Part shown: in pieces, positions 36,489 through 48,296 of the stretch
How positions within the stretch are numbered: position 1 is the stretch's first letter
Layout of the letters: the number at the start of each line of letters is the position of its first letter
Origin: Lutraria lutraria
Lineage: Eukaryota > Mollusca > Bivalvia > Venerida > Mactridae
Assembly: GCA_964023205.1 (NCBI GenBank)
Contig: OZ026833.1
Span: 1,704,176-1,768,175, forward strand
Direction of reading: 5' to 3'
Length of the DNA stretch: 64,000 nt
Notes under the pieces: model-generated
Databases searched by the model: none
The model's input: the letters and a program-made list of their open reading frames with translations, nothing else
Told to the model about the DNA's origin: nothing
Made by a program: the position numbers and the translations under genes

Positions 36489-38555
36489 GTTGGTGTTTTG
36501 TACAACTTTTTCAGACTTAATTTAAGCCAGACATATGCGAATGCTAGATAACCTAAATAAACGAAAACCAATTAGAAAGCTTCTTTTTCGTGTTAACATA
36601 ACATCTAAAAGATATGAAAATACTTGCATAGTTAAAGAGCTGTGTGTAGAAACAATTAAGATGCATTAATCATGACTAATACATAATAGTTGTTAGGAAG
36701 TGCCGGATTGTCTTGACTTTTGCGCCTATTACGTACATACGATTTGTGTACCATGAATAATTTGCTATTCGCTCGATAGCTTTTTTACACTGTAACGTAT
36801 ACTAGCTTACCCAGGCCTCAAACTTGCGACAATTTTACTCTCTACCGGTTAAGGGAGGGCTTGACCATATCTCGTTCTGACACTGATTTAATAGGATGTG
36901 GATCTGAACATATCATGTAACTCACTCAATTAAGTGATAGAATAGGATATACAATGTATTACATATAGTGTCTCAATTGATGAATATCTGAATATTTGCA
37001 TTTTTCTTATCAAATATACATTTGGCATATGTAAAGCGACTCTTTGTATTTCAATATTATTATATCACGACGAACATTTAAGATATTTTAGAACTAACTC
37101 CCAAAATCAATATATAGGTCACCATGCATTATCTAAATTTATATTTTCTATTTTACAACAAGGACAACTCTTACAATTAAAAAATTGTCGTAAAATAAAA
37201 TATGGTATCCGAGGTAGCTATCAATGAAATATAATTAATGACAATCGGGCAATATTATAATATTTTTGTAAAACTAAGATTTACGTGCAACATTGAGAAA
37301 ATACATAAGAAAAAAATGGAAGTTCGGATCTTTATACCCTAAACCTTTATACTGCTGTAACCCAGTATTTCGGTTAGCTACACAAGTATTTGAACACAAT
37401 TTAGGGCTCCACCTATCAGTGCTCATAGCTAATTGCACATTATTATGCAAACGTGTGTTTATTACACTGTATATTGAAGCTCAATATGGTGCCGTACGTA
37501 AAACAGATAAAGCTAGAAAATAAAAATAATTTTGATTATATAAAAACTGGTGGTAATTAATAACTTGAAAAAAGTAATTTAAATAACTCCTTAAAAGACC
37601 CAGGTACGTATATTTATATACGTATCTGGAAGAACTAACTTGTACCCGACAGAAGTAAAACATAAAGTAACATCAAAGACCTATACCAGAGACGTATAAT
37701 ACAATTGTAGTATACGTCTCTGCCTACATATATGTATGTATATCAGTCCTTGGTAATATCTAAACGTTATATCTGACAAATTTACAAAGAATTATAAATA
37801 GAAACTACATATTTAATTGGTTATTCATATGATCTCTTGGGCTACGTTATAAATCGTTTTCAAACGTTTGTAGCATTCAGCGGCGGTTTTGTCGATTGAG
37901 TACGGCACGTATGGTATATTATCACCAACTTACGAAATGGAAGAAAACGCATCGTCCTAAAAATCCAAATAGTTTAAAACTATCAAAGCGTAAAGAGTTT
38001 CGGGAAAGCAGTCCGTCTGAACCCTTTCGGTGAAAATGAACAATTTTGGTGAATGACAAAATAAAGACTGACGAAAGAGTGCACACGCTTACAAATAGAA
38101 CAGAGCAAAGCACAGAAGGTAGTGTGGGAGGCGATAGTTTAGGTAATTTAGAGAATTTCAAAATAATTCAGTATTTAAATGTCAAACTTATTTAATCCGT
38201 ATTTTGATTGCTAGATTCTATCAGAGTATCCATTTTACCAACAACTGTATTAAACTGCTGCATTCTTAAAGCGACATTTTGTTTTATTCCCTACATAATA
38301 TATATGTTTCAGCATAGTGTCTTAGGAATGTTAATTCCTAGTTATTTACATTGAGATATATAGAACATTGTGATACCATCTGACAGCAAGTTAGGATTGT
38401 TGTTACTAGCGACTGTAATGTTTAATATTTATCAGTATTTGTTAATTTGTAACCGTACGCGTAATTTTCTATGCCCCTGATTTCTAATAGTAGTTCCATA
38501 TCAGTTAAAATTATCAGATGGAATATTCTAGATTGTTGATCAATGTTACTTATTG
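36489..38555. other. Gene-free stretch
   Basis: No exon recognised. It contains a 36-bp palindrome (37687-37722) and, at 36810-36880, a weak tRNA-like tract (AACCGGTAGAG with a degraded B box on the minus strand) that may be an old SINE. Confidence 0.5.
37687..37722. repeat. 36-bp near-perfect palindrome
   Basis: Arms CAGAGACGTATAATACAA and TTGTAGTATACGTCTCTG are self-complementary with a single mismatched pair and no spacer. It could extrude as a cruciform or be the core of a short hairpin element. Confidence 0.85.
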
Positions 38556-38559
38556 TTAG

Positions 38560-39447
38560 GTAAATAACTGTACAAATAGTTTCAAGAAACTCTTTGGACT
38601 AGAAAAAATAACATAACGAATGTAGAAATAGTTTCTAGAAACTCTTTTGCCTTTTCAAGTAACAGTACAAATACTTTCCATAAATTCTTTGGACTACATG
38701 ATTAACTGTACAAATAGTTTACAGAAACTCGTTGGACTGCATAAATAACATAACGAGTGTATACAAATAGTTTACAGAAACTCGTTTGATTGCAAGAAAT
38801 AAACAGAACAAGTGTACAAGTAACTTCCATAAACTCTTTGGACTTGTAAATAACAGTACAAGTAGTTTCCAGAAACTATTTGGACTACAAGAAATAACAT
38901 TACGAATGTACAAGTAGTTTCCAAAAACTCTTTGGACTAGGAAAATAATATATAACGAGTGTAGAAATTGTTATATTTGATTGTTCGGTCACCAGGTTGA
39001 CCGGATATGGTTCGATACCCTGTATAGAAACAACACTATAATAGCTTATATATGTTTATTATATGATAGACTTCTACGAACTAACTTGATTATTGAATCA
39101 ACATGCAGTATATATATAACAGTAACATTAACTCTGGGTTACAGATATTAGTTAGGACTTCACTAGTAGTGTCCCTTTATACATGGTACTTATGAATACA
39201 GAACAGAAATAATTTACTGCAACTCTTTGGACTTGTAAATAACAGTACAGGTAGTTTCCAGATACTCTTTGGACTAGAAACAGTTTTCATGTACTCTTTG
39301 GACTTACCAAATAACTGTACAAGTAATTTCCTGAAACTCTTTGAACATGTAAATAACAGTATGTTGAAAAATTAATTTACTGAAACTCTTTGGACTGGAA
39401 GAATTTAAATAACATGACGAATGTACAAGTAGTTTCCAGAAACTCTA
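38560..39447. repeat. Degenerate ~45-55 bp satellite
   Basis: About 14 copies of the phrase TTTCCAGAAACTCTTTGGAC separated by AT-rich filler (ACAGTACAAGTAG, AATAACATAACGAATGT). Several copies near 38990-39180 are interrupted by unrelated sequence. The foldback element abuts its right end. Confidence 0.88.
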
Positions 39448-39449
39448 TA

Positions 39450-40001
39450 AAAAGACGTTGAACGAACTCTGTAGGGATGGCAATTTACAATGCTAAAAAA
39501 TGAGACATTTTTCTCTCAGTCGCGTCAACAGTGAAAAAACGGCCCGATGAATTTTTTTTAAAACTCAGTAGAGATTCTTAAAATAATTTGAAAGACTTTA
39601 AAAAAATAAAAACATATGGTCACCGACTTCGTTTTCGCGCCATTGAAACTTATTTAAACACAAAAAAAGCTAAAGACGTTGCCAAAATATACAAGATCGA
39701 CGTGACGTTAAGCCAAAATATGTCAGTAACAACTAAAAAGTCGCAACGCCACGCCGATCTTGTATTAAAACGTTGACGCTTTTAGCCTTTTTCTAAGTTT
39801 AAATAAGTTTCATTGGCGCGAAAACGAAGTCGGTGACCATATATTTTTATTGTTTTAAAGTTTTCTAAAGTGTACAAAGAATCTGTTCTGAGTTTTAAAA
39901 AAAATTCATCGGACCGTTTTTTCTGACGAGACTGAGAGAAAAATGTCTCATTTTTTGGCATTGTAAATTGCCACCCCTACAGAGTTCGCTCCACGTCTTT
40001 T
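39450..40001. mobile_element. 552-bp foldback (long inverted repeat) element
   Basis: Two arms of about 245 bp (39450-39700 and 39757-40001) are inverted copies. They begin AAAAGACG, pass through CTCTGTAGGGRTGGCAATTT, and end in ACGTTG/AAGATCG around a short centre. Flanking dinucleotides allow a TA target duplication. It inserted at the edge of the ~50-bp satellite. The 62-codon frame inside the left arm and centre looks like a by-product. Confidence 0.85.
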
Positions 40002-40489
40002 AATATTTAATGGCAGCAAAATTTAACATTACTGACTTTTTCGGATTTGTAAATGATCCAGCATTGCAGTTATGTAAATTGCATAACTTAATACACAATA
40101 AAGCAGTAGAGGAAATAACGCGAAAATCAACGAAAACCATATCGCTCCGCTAGGTGGCACTTTTGAGCCGTTTCCATGTAAATATCATTTGAATATATCA
40201 TTTCTGCGTTAGCCAATACATTAAAAGTTGTTCATGCAAAATTTCCGTATTGTACGTTGGCGTCTAAAAAAATGACCATTTTTCTGGAGGAAACCCGCGA
40301 TCCACCTTAATGTGTAGATAACTTAAGTACCTGTAAGCATAATGAGTAAAATATGAAAACAACATAAACACCATTTTTCACATGTTATCTCCATCTATAT
40401 ACACATTTAACAAAAATGTAAATGTAACACATTTGTGGTTTCAGACCCAGTGAAAATAAGGCACTTACAAGTCTTTCAATATTATTTCA

Positions 40490-40716
40490 GGTATATCGTG
40501 ATAATAAGTTATCCTAACCAGCTTCCCTGGACTTAACCAGTACTAACCACATTCTATCCGTAAGCTACTGCCAGTATACCCACATAATTCAGAGGTGGTG
40601 GACAATTTAACATAGGATGTAATATCTTCAATCAAATTTGTCATGGACAGTGTGAGCCTCGCCCGGGGTTCGATCTCACAAGTCAACCTCTATGCACTGA
40701 GCCAACAGGGCAGGCT
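40490..40716 (-). mobile_element. tRNA-derived SINE
   Basis: On the minus strand a tRNA-like head is seen: A box TGGCTCAGTGCATAGAGG and B box AGATCGAACCCCGGG. A body follows with GGATAGAATGTGGTTAGTAC and CAGGGAAGCTGGTTAGGATA. A second fragment of the same body lies at 45975-46055. The head and body arrangement is that of a tRNA-SINE; it is not a working tRNA gene. Confidence 0.8.
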
Positions 40717-40997
40717 GTTATTTATCTAACATGGTTGATAACATATATTACTTGAATGCAGTGTAGAAAAATCAGTAGATACTAGGAATCTGTAATAATA
40801 CATTACATGTTAGTAAACAACAATTACCGTACATGAAATATAATACAAAATGTACTTGATAAACCATTCCACATGTATAGCACATGTACATGCATAAATT
40901 TACTTCAACATACAGTTACATTAATCTGTTCGATTATATAAATGAACTATGCAAGGGTTCTGTGCATAGCGGGTTCATAAATACAAAAAAATACAAA

Positions 40998-41712
40998 CAA
41001 GAGGGCCAAGTGATCCTGGGATGCTCACCTGAGAAACCAGTTATGGCAAATCATTTTACTAATTTGATTTAAATTTGTGCTGCAGCAACTAAAAAGTATT
41101 GGACCTCTGTAAATAGACCTCTGGGATATTGTTTAAGCAGTTTAGTTGAGTGCATATACATATTTTATATTACTACATTCAAACTATCTAAGCTCTAAAC
41201 CTTGTGCTTCATACAAAAATATTTTTTTTAAAACATTTTTTTCCTATGTACGGTATGTATATGTAAAATATGTGACCCCCGTCTCTAGACGTTGCTCCAT
41301 GCCAAATATCTGACCTAGAGCTAAATCATGTGCTTCAGACAAGACTCTTCTATATAAATCTATGTAAAACTTGTGACCCCTGCAGCCGGGCCAATATTGA
41401 CCCAATGGCCATTATTTTAGCAACTTTGTTAGAGAGTCTCTAGATGTTGCTCAATGCCAACCATCTGATTTAAGACAAAAATATATATAAAGTTTTTTCT
41501 TATGGTTGCCATGGAAACCAAAGTTCTGCATGGAATGACATTCTTTTAGCTACTTTTGTAAAGGACCACCCAGAGATGATTCCTGAGGAGTTTCTTCAAA
41601 TTTGACACAACCAACTGTTTCAGAGGGGATGTCGTTTGAAGAATTGTGGATGGATGGATGACTGACAAAATAGCATACTAACGGCTCCCCCTGAGTTTGT
41701 TCAGGTGAGCTA
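40998..41712. repeat. Dispersed repeat with CTCACCTGA / TCAGGTGAG ends
   Basis: It starts ACAAGAGGGCCAAGTGATCC and GCTCACCTGAG and ends TTGTTCAGGTGAGC, giving inverted ends. The interior has repeated phrases (CTCTAGATGTTGCTCAATGCC, TTGTGACCCCTGC). A related fragment lies at 46886-47222. I recognise this repeat type from bivalve DNA in general; the transposon class is unclear. Confidence 0.6.
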
Positions 41713-41870
41713 AAACTACAATAAGTACAAGGTGTTACGTACACATTTATGTGACTATAATTCCTGTTCTACAATGTAACTTCGCTTGGTATTAGAATTC
41801 GTAGTGCAGCATACTAAATAATCAAAACATGTCAAGTCATGCAAATATCAGTGAAAGGAAATACCATAAA

Positions 41871-41936
41871 TAAACTCCGCTACATTTTAGCATTTAAGCA
41901 CCATTACAGTAATGGTGCTAAGATGTAGCAAAGTTT
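41871..41936. repeat. Stem-loop sequence
   Basis: Nested inverted repeats: GCTACATTTTAGC pairs with GCTAAGATGTAGC, and inside them GCACCATTA pairs with TAATGGTGC across a CAG loop. It is strong enough to fold as one long hairpin. Possibly a tiny MITE. Confidence 0.75.
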
Positions 41937-41939
41937 AAA

Positions 41940-42978
41940 TTACATGCTTATTCTTGATAAAGGCTCCGGCCGAAATATTGAACATTGAGTTATTTAAATA
42001 ATATCATATTGTGTTAATATTCCCTTTGTAATAAAAATAAACAAAGTAAAGGTATATAGTTGCACCACTAATATTTATACTTTATGTACTTTAAAGATTC
42101 TAAGCAAAACTGAATATATTTAGTGATTAACTCAAAACTGACAGACAAAGAAACTATCTGTATGATAATAATGTATTCAATGATCACTTGTGGAACCAAC
42201 TGTACGTCAGACCACTTTTCAATAACAAATAAAATTCCAGATTGGATGACAAAGTGTCCGTTCCCGGCTTTAGCACTAACACTAATCAGTGTAAACACAA
42301 CTCACCACCTGTGAACATAAATTATAAGATTGTATCAAAAAGATATTCATTAACACATACTGAAACAATTAAATAGTTAATTAATGTCACTATGACATAA
42401 AGGCTGCTTTGCAATAATCTTATAACAATTTCTTGCAACAAAACAAATTATAAATTTTTTTATAACAATTTCATGAATAAAAAACAAATTACAAAATGTA
42501 TAATAATTTTAACAATTTCTTGTTACACAATGTGTCAATGTTTTTCTTTTCTTGAGTACATAAAGTGTTTTTTATGCAACTGACATACAATTATCACCTT
42601 ACATAGTGCACTTTTCTCTGTTTTAATGATAACAAAAATAATTAATTTCAAAACAAAATCATAGTGAGATTGTTTGCCTCCATGAAATTGACTAGATGGA
42701 TTTACCAAAGCCATTCAGTCCTACAGGCATGGCACATTGTAGCACTGGCAAGGAAAAATGAACAAACAGAGGCAAATTGTCGAGCGGATGTTTTAAAATG
42801 TTAAATAAATATGCTGTATAACCCCTTACTGGAGATATGCCTAGTCTGCTTGATATTTATATAAACACATAGTGAACAGTAACAATGGGGGCAATATTTC
42901 CAGGGGGTGGGGGATTTCCTAAGAAATCTGCTGGGTGGGGGAGGGGGAGTCTTGAAACTCTTGAATCCTGATGACATC
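41940..42978. other. Region downstream of the RNF14-like gene
   Basis: No gene seen. Just past the RNF14-like stop is a strongly strand-biased G-rich tract on the plus strand (about 42889-42949), which would be a C-rich run in the RNF14 3' UTR. The rest is AT-rich. Confidence 0.5.
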
Positions 42979-45900
42979 TTAATCAAGTAAATGATCATAC
43001 CAGTCATCATCATCATCATCTTCTTCGTCCCAGATATCTACATCCACTCCCTCAAACAGTTTATTGAAGCATGGAGACCCGATGGTATTATAATGCAGGT
43101 ATGGATTTCCTCGACTTAATGAACTGTTACAAATCCAGCAGAAATACGATCGACATTTCATACAAGTCATTTTATTGCAGCCGTCAATTTTCTAAAATAT
43201 ACATAAACAGTAAAAGTACAAAATATGTGCTAAAAATGTTCCACAGAGCAGTAAAAATAACTTTGTCTTTAACTGTTCAGTTACTGATTGCACATCATTT
43301 TGAATTTGAAAGTTGACCATTATATTTAGTCTCACCCTCTGTTGTATTACCAGCCAATGTACTTATGACTGTAGTTTAGTGTTATATATAAACATACAAA
43401 TCCTGGGTCTGCTACTAATAACCATTCATTAAGGGTCTGCCAGCAACATATTGTTAATTAAGGAAAGTCTCTCAAACTGTAATATTGAATCATTTTACCA
43501 CACAGGAGGTCTGAGCAGATATCATATGCTTGATGTTATTACCTGAATATGTGCCCCACATCCTGGACATTGTTTTGAATGCTGTTTCAACCAATCGTTT
43601 GAGAAGCTTTCTTCCATCGCTTGCTGTATGGTAAACTTTCCATAACGTCTTTCTAACAACAGTTTAGTCTCCTTGTTAGCAGCCATATATTCTTCACGTA
43701 ATTTCACCAAACCATCTTCATAAAGATAGAAATCAAGGTTTTATCAATACACAGTAAATATATAATCTGTAACATGTTGTTCTATAGTGTTCTAATTGAA
43801 AACATTACCAGTGGCTCTGTTTATCAGCAAGTAGCCACACCTTCCAGGAAATTCAAATTGTCCGCTTGACAGGTTAAAACTTTTTCTCAAAGTAACACAT
43901 AGAGTTAATATATAACTAAGATTTTTGGACGAAATGTTTTGACATGGAATAATTTACAAAATTAACAAAATAGGTTGTACATTATGTACATGTGATTGTG
44001 ATAAAGTTATTACGACACTTTCAGTTCCACTAACAAAGAAATGCTAGTGGTTGTAAAATGAACAAGCAAAATCTATTTTTCACTAGCATTTTGCTAATTT
44101 GCTAGTGTTAATTTCGAGCCTCAATAAAATTAGAAAAAAAAAACTCAGTCATGTTTATTGTTGATTAGAGTAGGCATGTCGCATAACTTTTCTAATTTTA
44201 TATCTAAACATACTCTCATATTATGGAGGTAAGAATTGTCTCCAGATATTTTCAGATTTTGGAGTTGGCTGTTAGATCAGTCAGAATTAGATCAGTCAGA
44301 ATTAGATCAGTCAGGTAACTGAAACATGAGTACTTTTTTCTGGTCAAATCATGTTAACATACCTGTTTTCAATTTACAAGGTGACAAACCATGATATACA
44401 AGTCTACAAAGTGTACAAAATGGAAATGCACACACAGGACAGCTAGCCATGCTTGTCTCCCTTTCCATAACCACAGGTGACTGGCAGTTAGGTCGTGGAC
44501 AAAACGTGATATCCGACATGGTGTCAAGACTTATCTGAAACAACATCTGGTCATATTTGCTAAACAATTCTGATGACACGAGCTTCTTCACCTAAGAAGG
44601 AGATAAAAGAACTGATAGTAGTTATATAACCATGACATAATTACCTCCCTTGGGACCAAAAAAAACGGTCTAATATTGAGATTGCAATATAGAGAAAGTA
44701 TTGTCTATAGATTAGTGGTAGCTGTAATAAGATGATCTTAAATATAAGTGGTCACTAAGTGAGGTTTTACTGTAAGGCTGGTTCAACGCTCTGACTGGTT
44801 GTAGTTGAAGGGATGGTTAGATACATGGTTCAATCCGGAAGTAAATGATCATGTCTCATAAATTACCTGATATGTCTTCTGTATGATGTAATTATGTAAT
44901 ATAACAATTCAACACCTAGTTACGATACTTAAATTCCCTTTTTCTTAAGACTATCAATTATTAGAGCTTAAACAGTTTTTGGATATGCCACATACTGTAA
45001 TGCAATATGAGAAAATTAATATTCTACTGCAATATGATTTTTGCCAAACAGGTTTACAGTGATTAAGACTATAAAAGTAATGTAATGAATTAAATTGATA
45101 CGAAAAACAAACTTATTAATGAAACTGCTGCAAAACTAAATTTAAGACTTCCTAAATATCCAGATCACATGAGTGTGTAAACTGTTAATAATGCAACTAT
45201 CATGTAATATAGATGATGAAACTTCATACACACACAGGGAAGTGATAAAATTAATAAAAGATGGTCTTTTATTACTTTCATGATATATAAAAGATATTTA
45301 GCTATTACACCATAAGTGTATCATTAACTACATCCAACAATACATATATTGTATTACATGTTACATTGTACGTGTATATACCATACATGCACTTAAGATT
45401 CGAGTATAAAGTAAAACCAACCTGGGCAGGATAAGCCTGGGACTCACATTTATCATCTGGACATTCCAAACCTTTCACGTTACCATCATTTATCTGAATG
45501 CTAAAATAATCCCTCATACAGTCATTACAATACACATGATCACAGTCATAGAACATAGTACAATATACCCCAGCCTTCTCACTGAAGCATACTTTACATG
45601 TATAACTGGATTTCTCAAACTGTAGAATCATCTTCTCTTGTTTGTTATAATCCAGTATCACAGGCAGTAGTTCATCTTGAGACGAAATATCTTGTATACC
45701 TCGATCATCAAGTTTGGAATCCTTCCTAGGGTTAACAACTTTTGCTAGTTCTAACGGAGAACTCAAATTCAGAAAGTCAAACAGTTCATCTTGTAAGAAC
45801 GTATTCCATACAAACAAAACAACACTACCTTTGTTCTCTTCCCATAATGAATCAAGTTTCTTGCAAAGTCCACTAAGCTGAAAATAAGCACTAATTCTAC

Positions 45901-46501
45901 ATACAAATGTGCATTTTTTGAACATGCAAGCATTATTTATTTATTTCAGTTTTATTATTATTTTAGTTATATTGTGGCGGGCAGTTATCCTAACCAGCTT
46001 CCCTTGCCTTTATTAACCCATACTAACCACATTCTATCCGCAAGCTAACAAGTTAAAATATTCAGGAAATAAAACATGAGGTTATTTTAACAAGGGGATC
46101 ACTCAGTGAGGTTTTAGTAATGCATGAATAATTCATTATTACAGTAACGTTATTATTAATGTACTTCAAATCTGATTATACAAAGTGTTCAGTATTAAAA
46201 AGTCTTCTTTCATGCAATTCAAAAATTATATGAAATTATGATCTTTATGTATTTCCACACCTGAAATCAATGTTTCTGAACTAAAAAGTGCCACAAAACT
46301 TCTTAACATATAAACAAAACCGAAGGCTTATGAATTGTAAATACAGATAATACTGTACCTGATGTCTATTCAACCATTTACACGACAGTGTAAATTCTGG
46401 CGGTTTTGAAGGATAGTCCTTTGGCAAGATAAAGTTTAAAAGCACTGGAGGTAGATATCTAATAGAATGTAACTCTGTTTCCAAAGTCTCAGTATTACTC
46501 T
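42979..46501 (-). CDS. RNF14: RNF14-like RBR E3 ubiquitin ligase (5' end not found)
   Basis: Five exons join in frame: 46501-46359, 45877-45422, 44591-44363, 43715-43543 and 43191-42979, about 404 aa. The first two give the RWD domain (LPPVLLNFILPKDYPSKPPE, FTLSCKWLNRHQ, LDSLWEENKGSVVLFVW). Next come RING1 (CKVCFSEKAG...CDHVYCNDC...CPDDKC), the in-between-RING (FCPRPNCQSPV...CTLCRLVYHG) and RING2 (CPGCGAHIQ, then KIDGCNKMTC). By family knowledge the first Cys of DGCNKMTC is the thioester cysteine. The acidic tail EEDDDDDDWYDHLLD fits vertebrate RNF14. The domain order and spacing match RNF14 along the whole length. Known role: ubiquitin ligase implicated in nuclear receptor co-activation and clearing stalled ribosome crosslinks. 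The exon starting the RWD domain (about 55-60 aa) is not visible upstream to 49.4 kb, so either I missed it or the gene is truncated. Confidence 0.9.
45975..46055 (-). mobile_element. SINE fragment in the RNF14 intron
   Basis: Shares GTTATCCTAACCAGCTTCCC and CTAACCACATTCTATCCG with the SINE at 40490-40716. Only the 3' body remains. Confidence 0.7.
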
Positions 46502-46885
46502 CTGGAAAAGAAGGTTGAATGACAGGAATGTTGACCTTCTATAATAAGTAAACGGATCTATTCCCAATCCAAATTGATGACAATTTTTCACAATTTTTAA
46601 ACAAAAATTCGCAAATGTCGGAAAGACAATTTTTCCAGGGAAATGTCCAAAATATATGCACTTAACAGAACTTGATTTAAACTCTAAAATAGTTGTTAGG
46701 TAATTGTTTATATGTTATCGAACACATCCATTTCTGAAATATATTTTTGGACCCTTACTAATTTCTTTAAACATGCACTGACAGTCTGTAAAATGACTGA
46801 ACTTCATACCTTAATACCATTTAAACAAACTTTATGGCATATCAAATTATAAGAATTTTCCACGTACTGTAAATACAGATTTAAA

Positions 46886-47222
46886 ACAAGAGAGCCATGA
46901 TGGCCCTATATCACTCACCAGATAAAAAGACTCTTGGAGAAAATTATCATGAGCCTTTGTAAAATTAAGTGACCCGGGGGCGGGACTTATTTTGTCCCTA
47001 CGGCAACAATTTAAACAAACTTGGTAGAGGTCCACCCGATAATGCTATATACAAAATATGTAAGCTCTAGGCCTTGAGGTTTTAGACAAGAAGATTTTTT
47101 TTGTTTTCCTATATAAGCCTATATAAATCATGTGAACCCCGGGGCGGGGCTAATTTTCACCCAGGGGTCATACTTAACAGACTTGGTAGAGGTCTGCTAG
47201 ACAATGCTACATACCAAATATC
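46886..47222. repeat. Fragment of the CTCACC-type dispersed repeat
   Basis: Begins ACAAGAGAGCCATGATGGCC and ATCACTCACCAG; contains GTGACCCGGGGGCGGGAC and two ACTTGGTAGAGGTC phrases. It resembles 40998-41712 and stops where the nicotinic-receptor fragment starts. Confidence 0.6.
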
Positions 47223-47673
47223 TTACCTACTTGTTGTTTATGTTATTGTAACTTTTGATAAGATGCCTGAAACGTCTGACAGCATATCCCTATTCGCGAT
47301 GTATATCTTAATCATGACATGTATGAGTGCGCTGACATTAATGATCTCCGTCCTTGAACTTAGAATGATGACGCTAAAAACTAGACATAAACCCGTAACA
47401 CGGTGCACAATAGCTTTCACAAACTTTATTTTAATGCTGCAAACAAAAATGCTGTGTATAAGCAAAGAGATCGAAGCCAAAGAATACGAAGAGGAAATCG
47501 AACGACAGAAGAAGAGACATCGAAGGGTAAACGACGACGATTTCGATGAGGAGGACGAAGATAATGTGTGACCGAATTTCGTGTCTGCTCTAGATTGTGT
47601 TTGTTTTTGGGAGTTTTTAGCAGGGACTTTAATTATCACACTTGGTTTCCTGGTAAACCTTAGTCTTCAGTGA
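47223..47673 (+). pseudogene. Nicotinic receptor-like M2-M4 fragment with one TGA
   Basis: Read in one frame, the end of M2 (LLVVYVIVT) leads to the M2-M3 linker DKMPETSDSISLF and M3 (MYILIMTCMSALTLMISVLE). Then come a short acidic cytoplasmic loop ending DDDFDEEDEDNV and, after a single TGA (47569-47571), M4 (FWEFLAGTLIITLGFLVNLS) and a proper stop at 47671-47673. These are hallmarks of Cys-loop receptors of the nicotinic type. The lone stop would be CGA with one C-to-T change. The 5' side is cut at the dispersed-repeat junction, and no ligand-binding domain or M1 lies upstream. It is either a recently inactivated fragment or an exon of a broken gene. It is on the strand opposite RNF14. Confidence 0.82.
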
Positions 47674-48126
47674 GTATTAAGAAGAAGATGCTTATGTCAG
47701 TTGAGACAGTCAAACCTGTTATCAAAAGCCACCAAAGGCAAATGCTTAAGTTTATTTGCATACGGGGAGGCCTATTTTTTTAAGTTTAGTTGGTATTTTT
47801 CATCCTTTTTCATCCATTTTATTCATTATCTGTGAAAATGCCTGTTTTGTTTTATGTACATTTGTTTTTGTGTATTTGTCAGTATTTATTAAAAGCAGTT
47901 CGTTTGTTGCCTTGAAGTACGTTCGTTTTATTTGTGCCTTTATATTACCTTTAAAATATACCCCACTCAAGTAGACCTACGGCAATTACTAGTACTATCA
48001 CCACTACCAACTACTACCGTACTTGTACTTTAAATAACTACATTTGTAAATGTCACAATAAGAATCAAAATCCAGTATTGACTATAACCTATTGGTCGGA
48101 TCATGAAGGTTGTATTTGGTGTACAT

Positions 48127-48296
48127 TACAACCTCTGTAGAGCAACACCCTGTGGGAGCTGCAAATATTGGCTGTTTTTTAGAGGTAGTTGCAATACAGA
48201 GGTTAAATTTATAGTAAATATCAGCTTGAGGAAATTTTGGAGATTTTGTTATAGAGAGATTGTTGCTCTACAGAGGGCTGCTCTGGAGAGGTTGTA
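48127..48296. mobile_element. ~166-bp MITE with TA duplication
   Basis: TA flanks inverted ends CAACCTCTGTAGAGCAACA and GTTGCTCTACAGAGG...AGGTTG. Partial relatives (TTGTTGCTCWAGAGAG, GCAACACCCTTTGGGTGTAG) sit in P450 introns at about 53984-54085 and 54868-54945. Mariner-like size and target; no transposase. Confidence 0.7.

Noticed and set aside
39588..39776. 62-codon frame in the foldback element
   Set aside because: It spans one inverted arm and the centre, has no transposase motif and is probably chance.
47238..47639. 133-codon minus-strand frame with a Ser-rich run
   Set aside because: Antisense shadow of the receptor fragment's acidic GAN-repeat loop.
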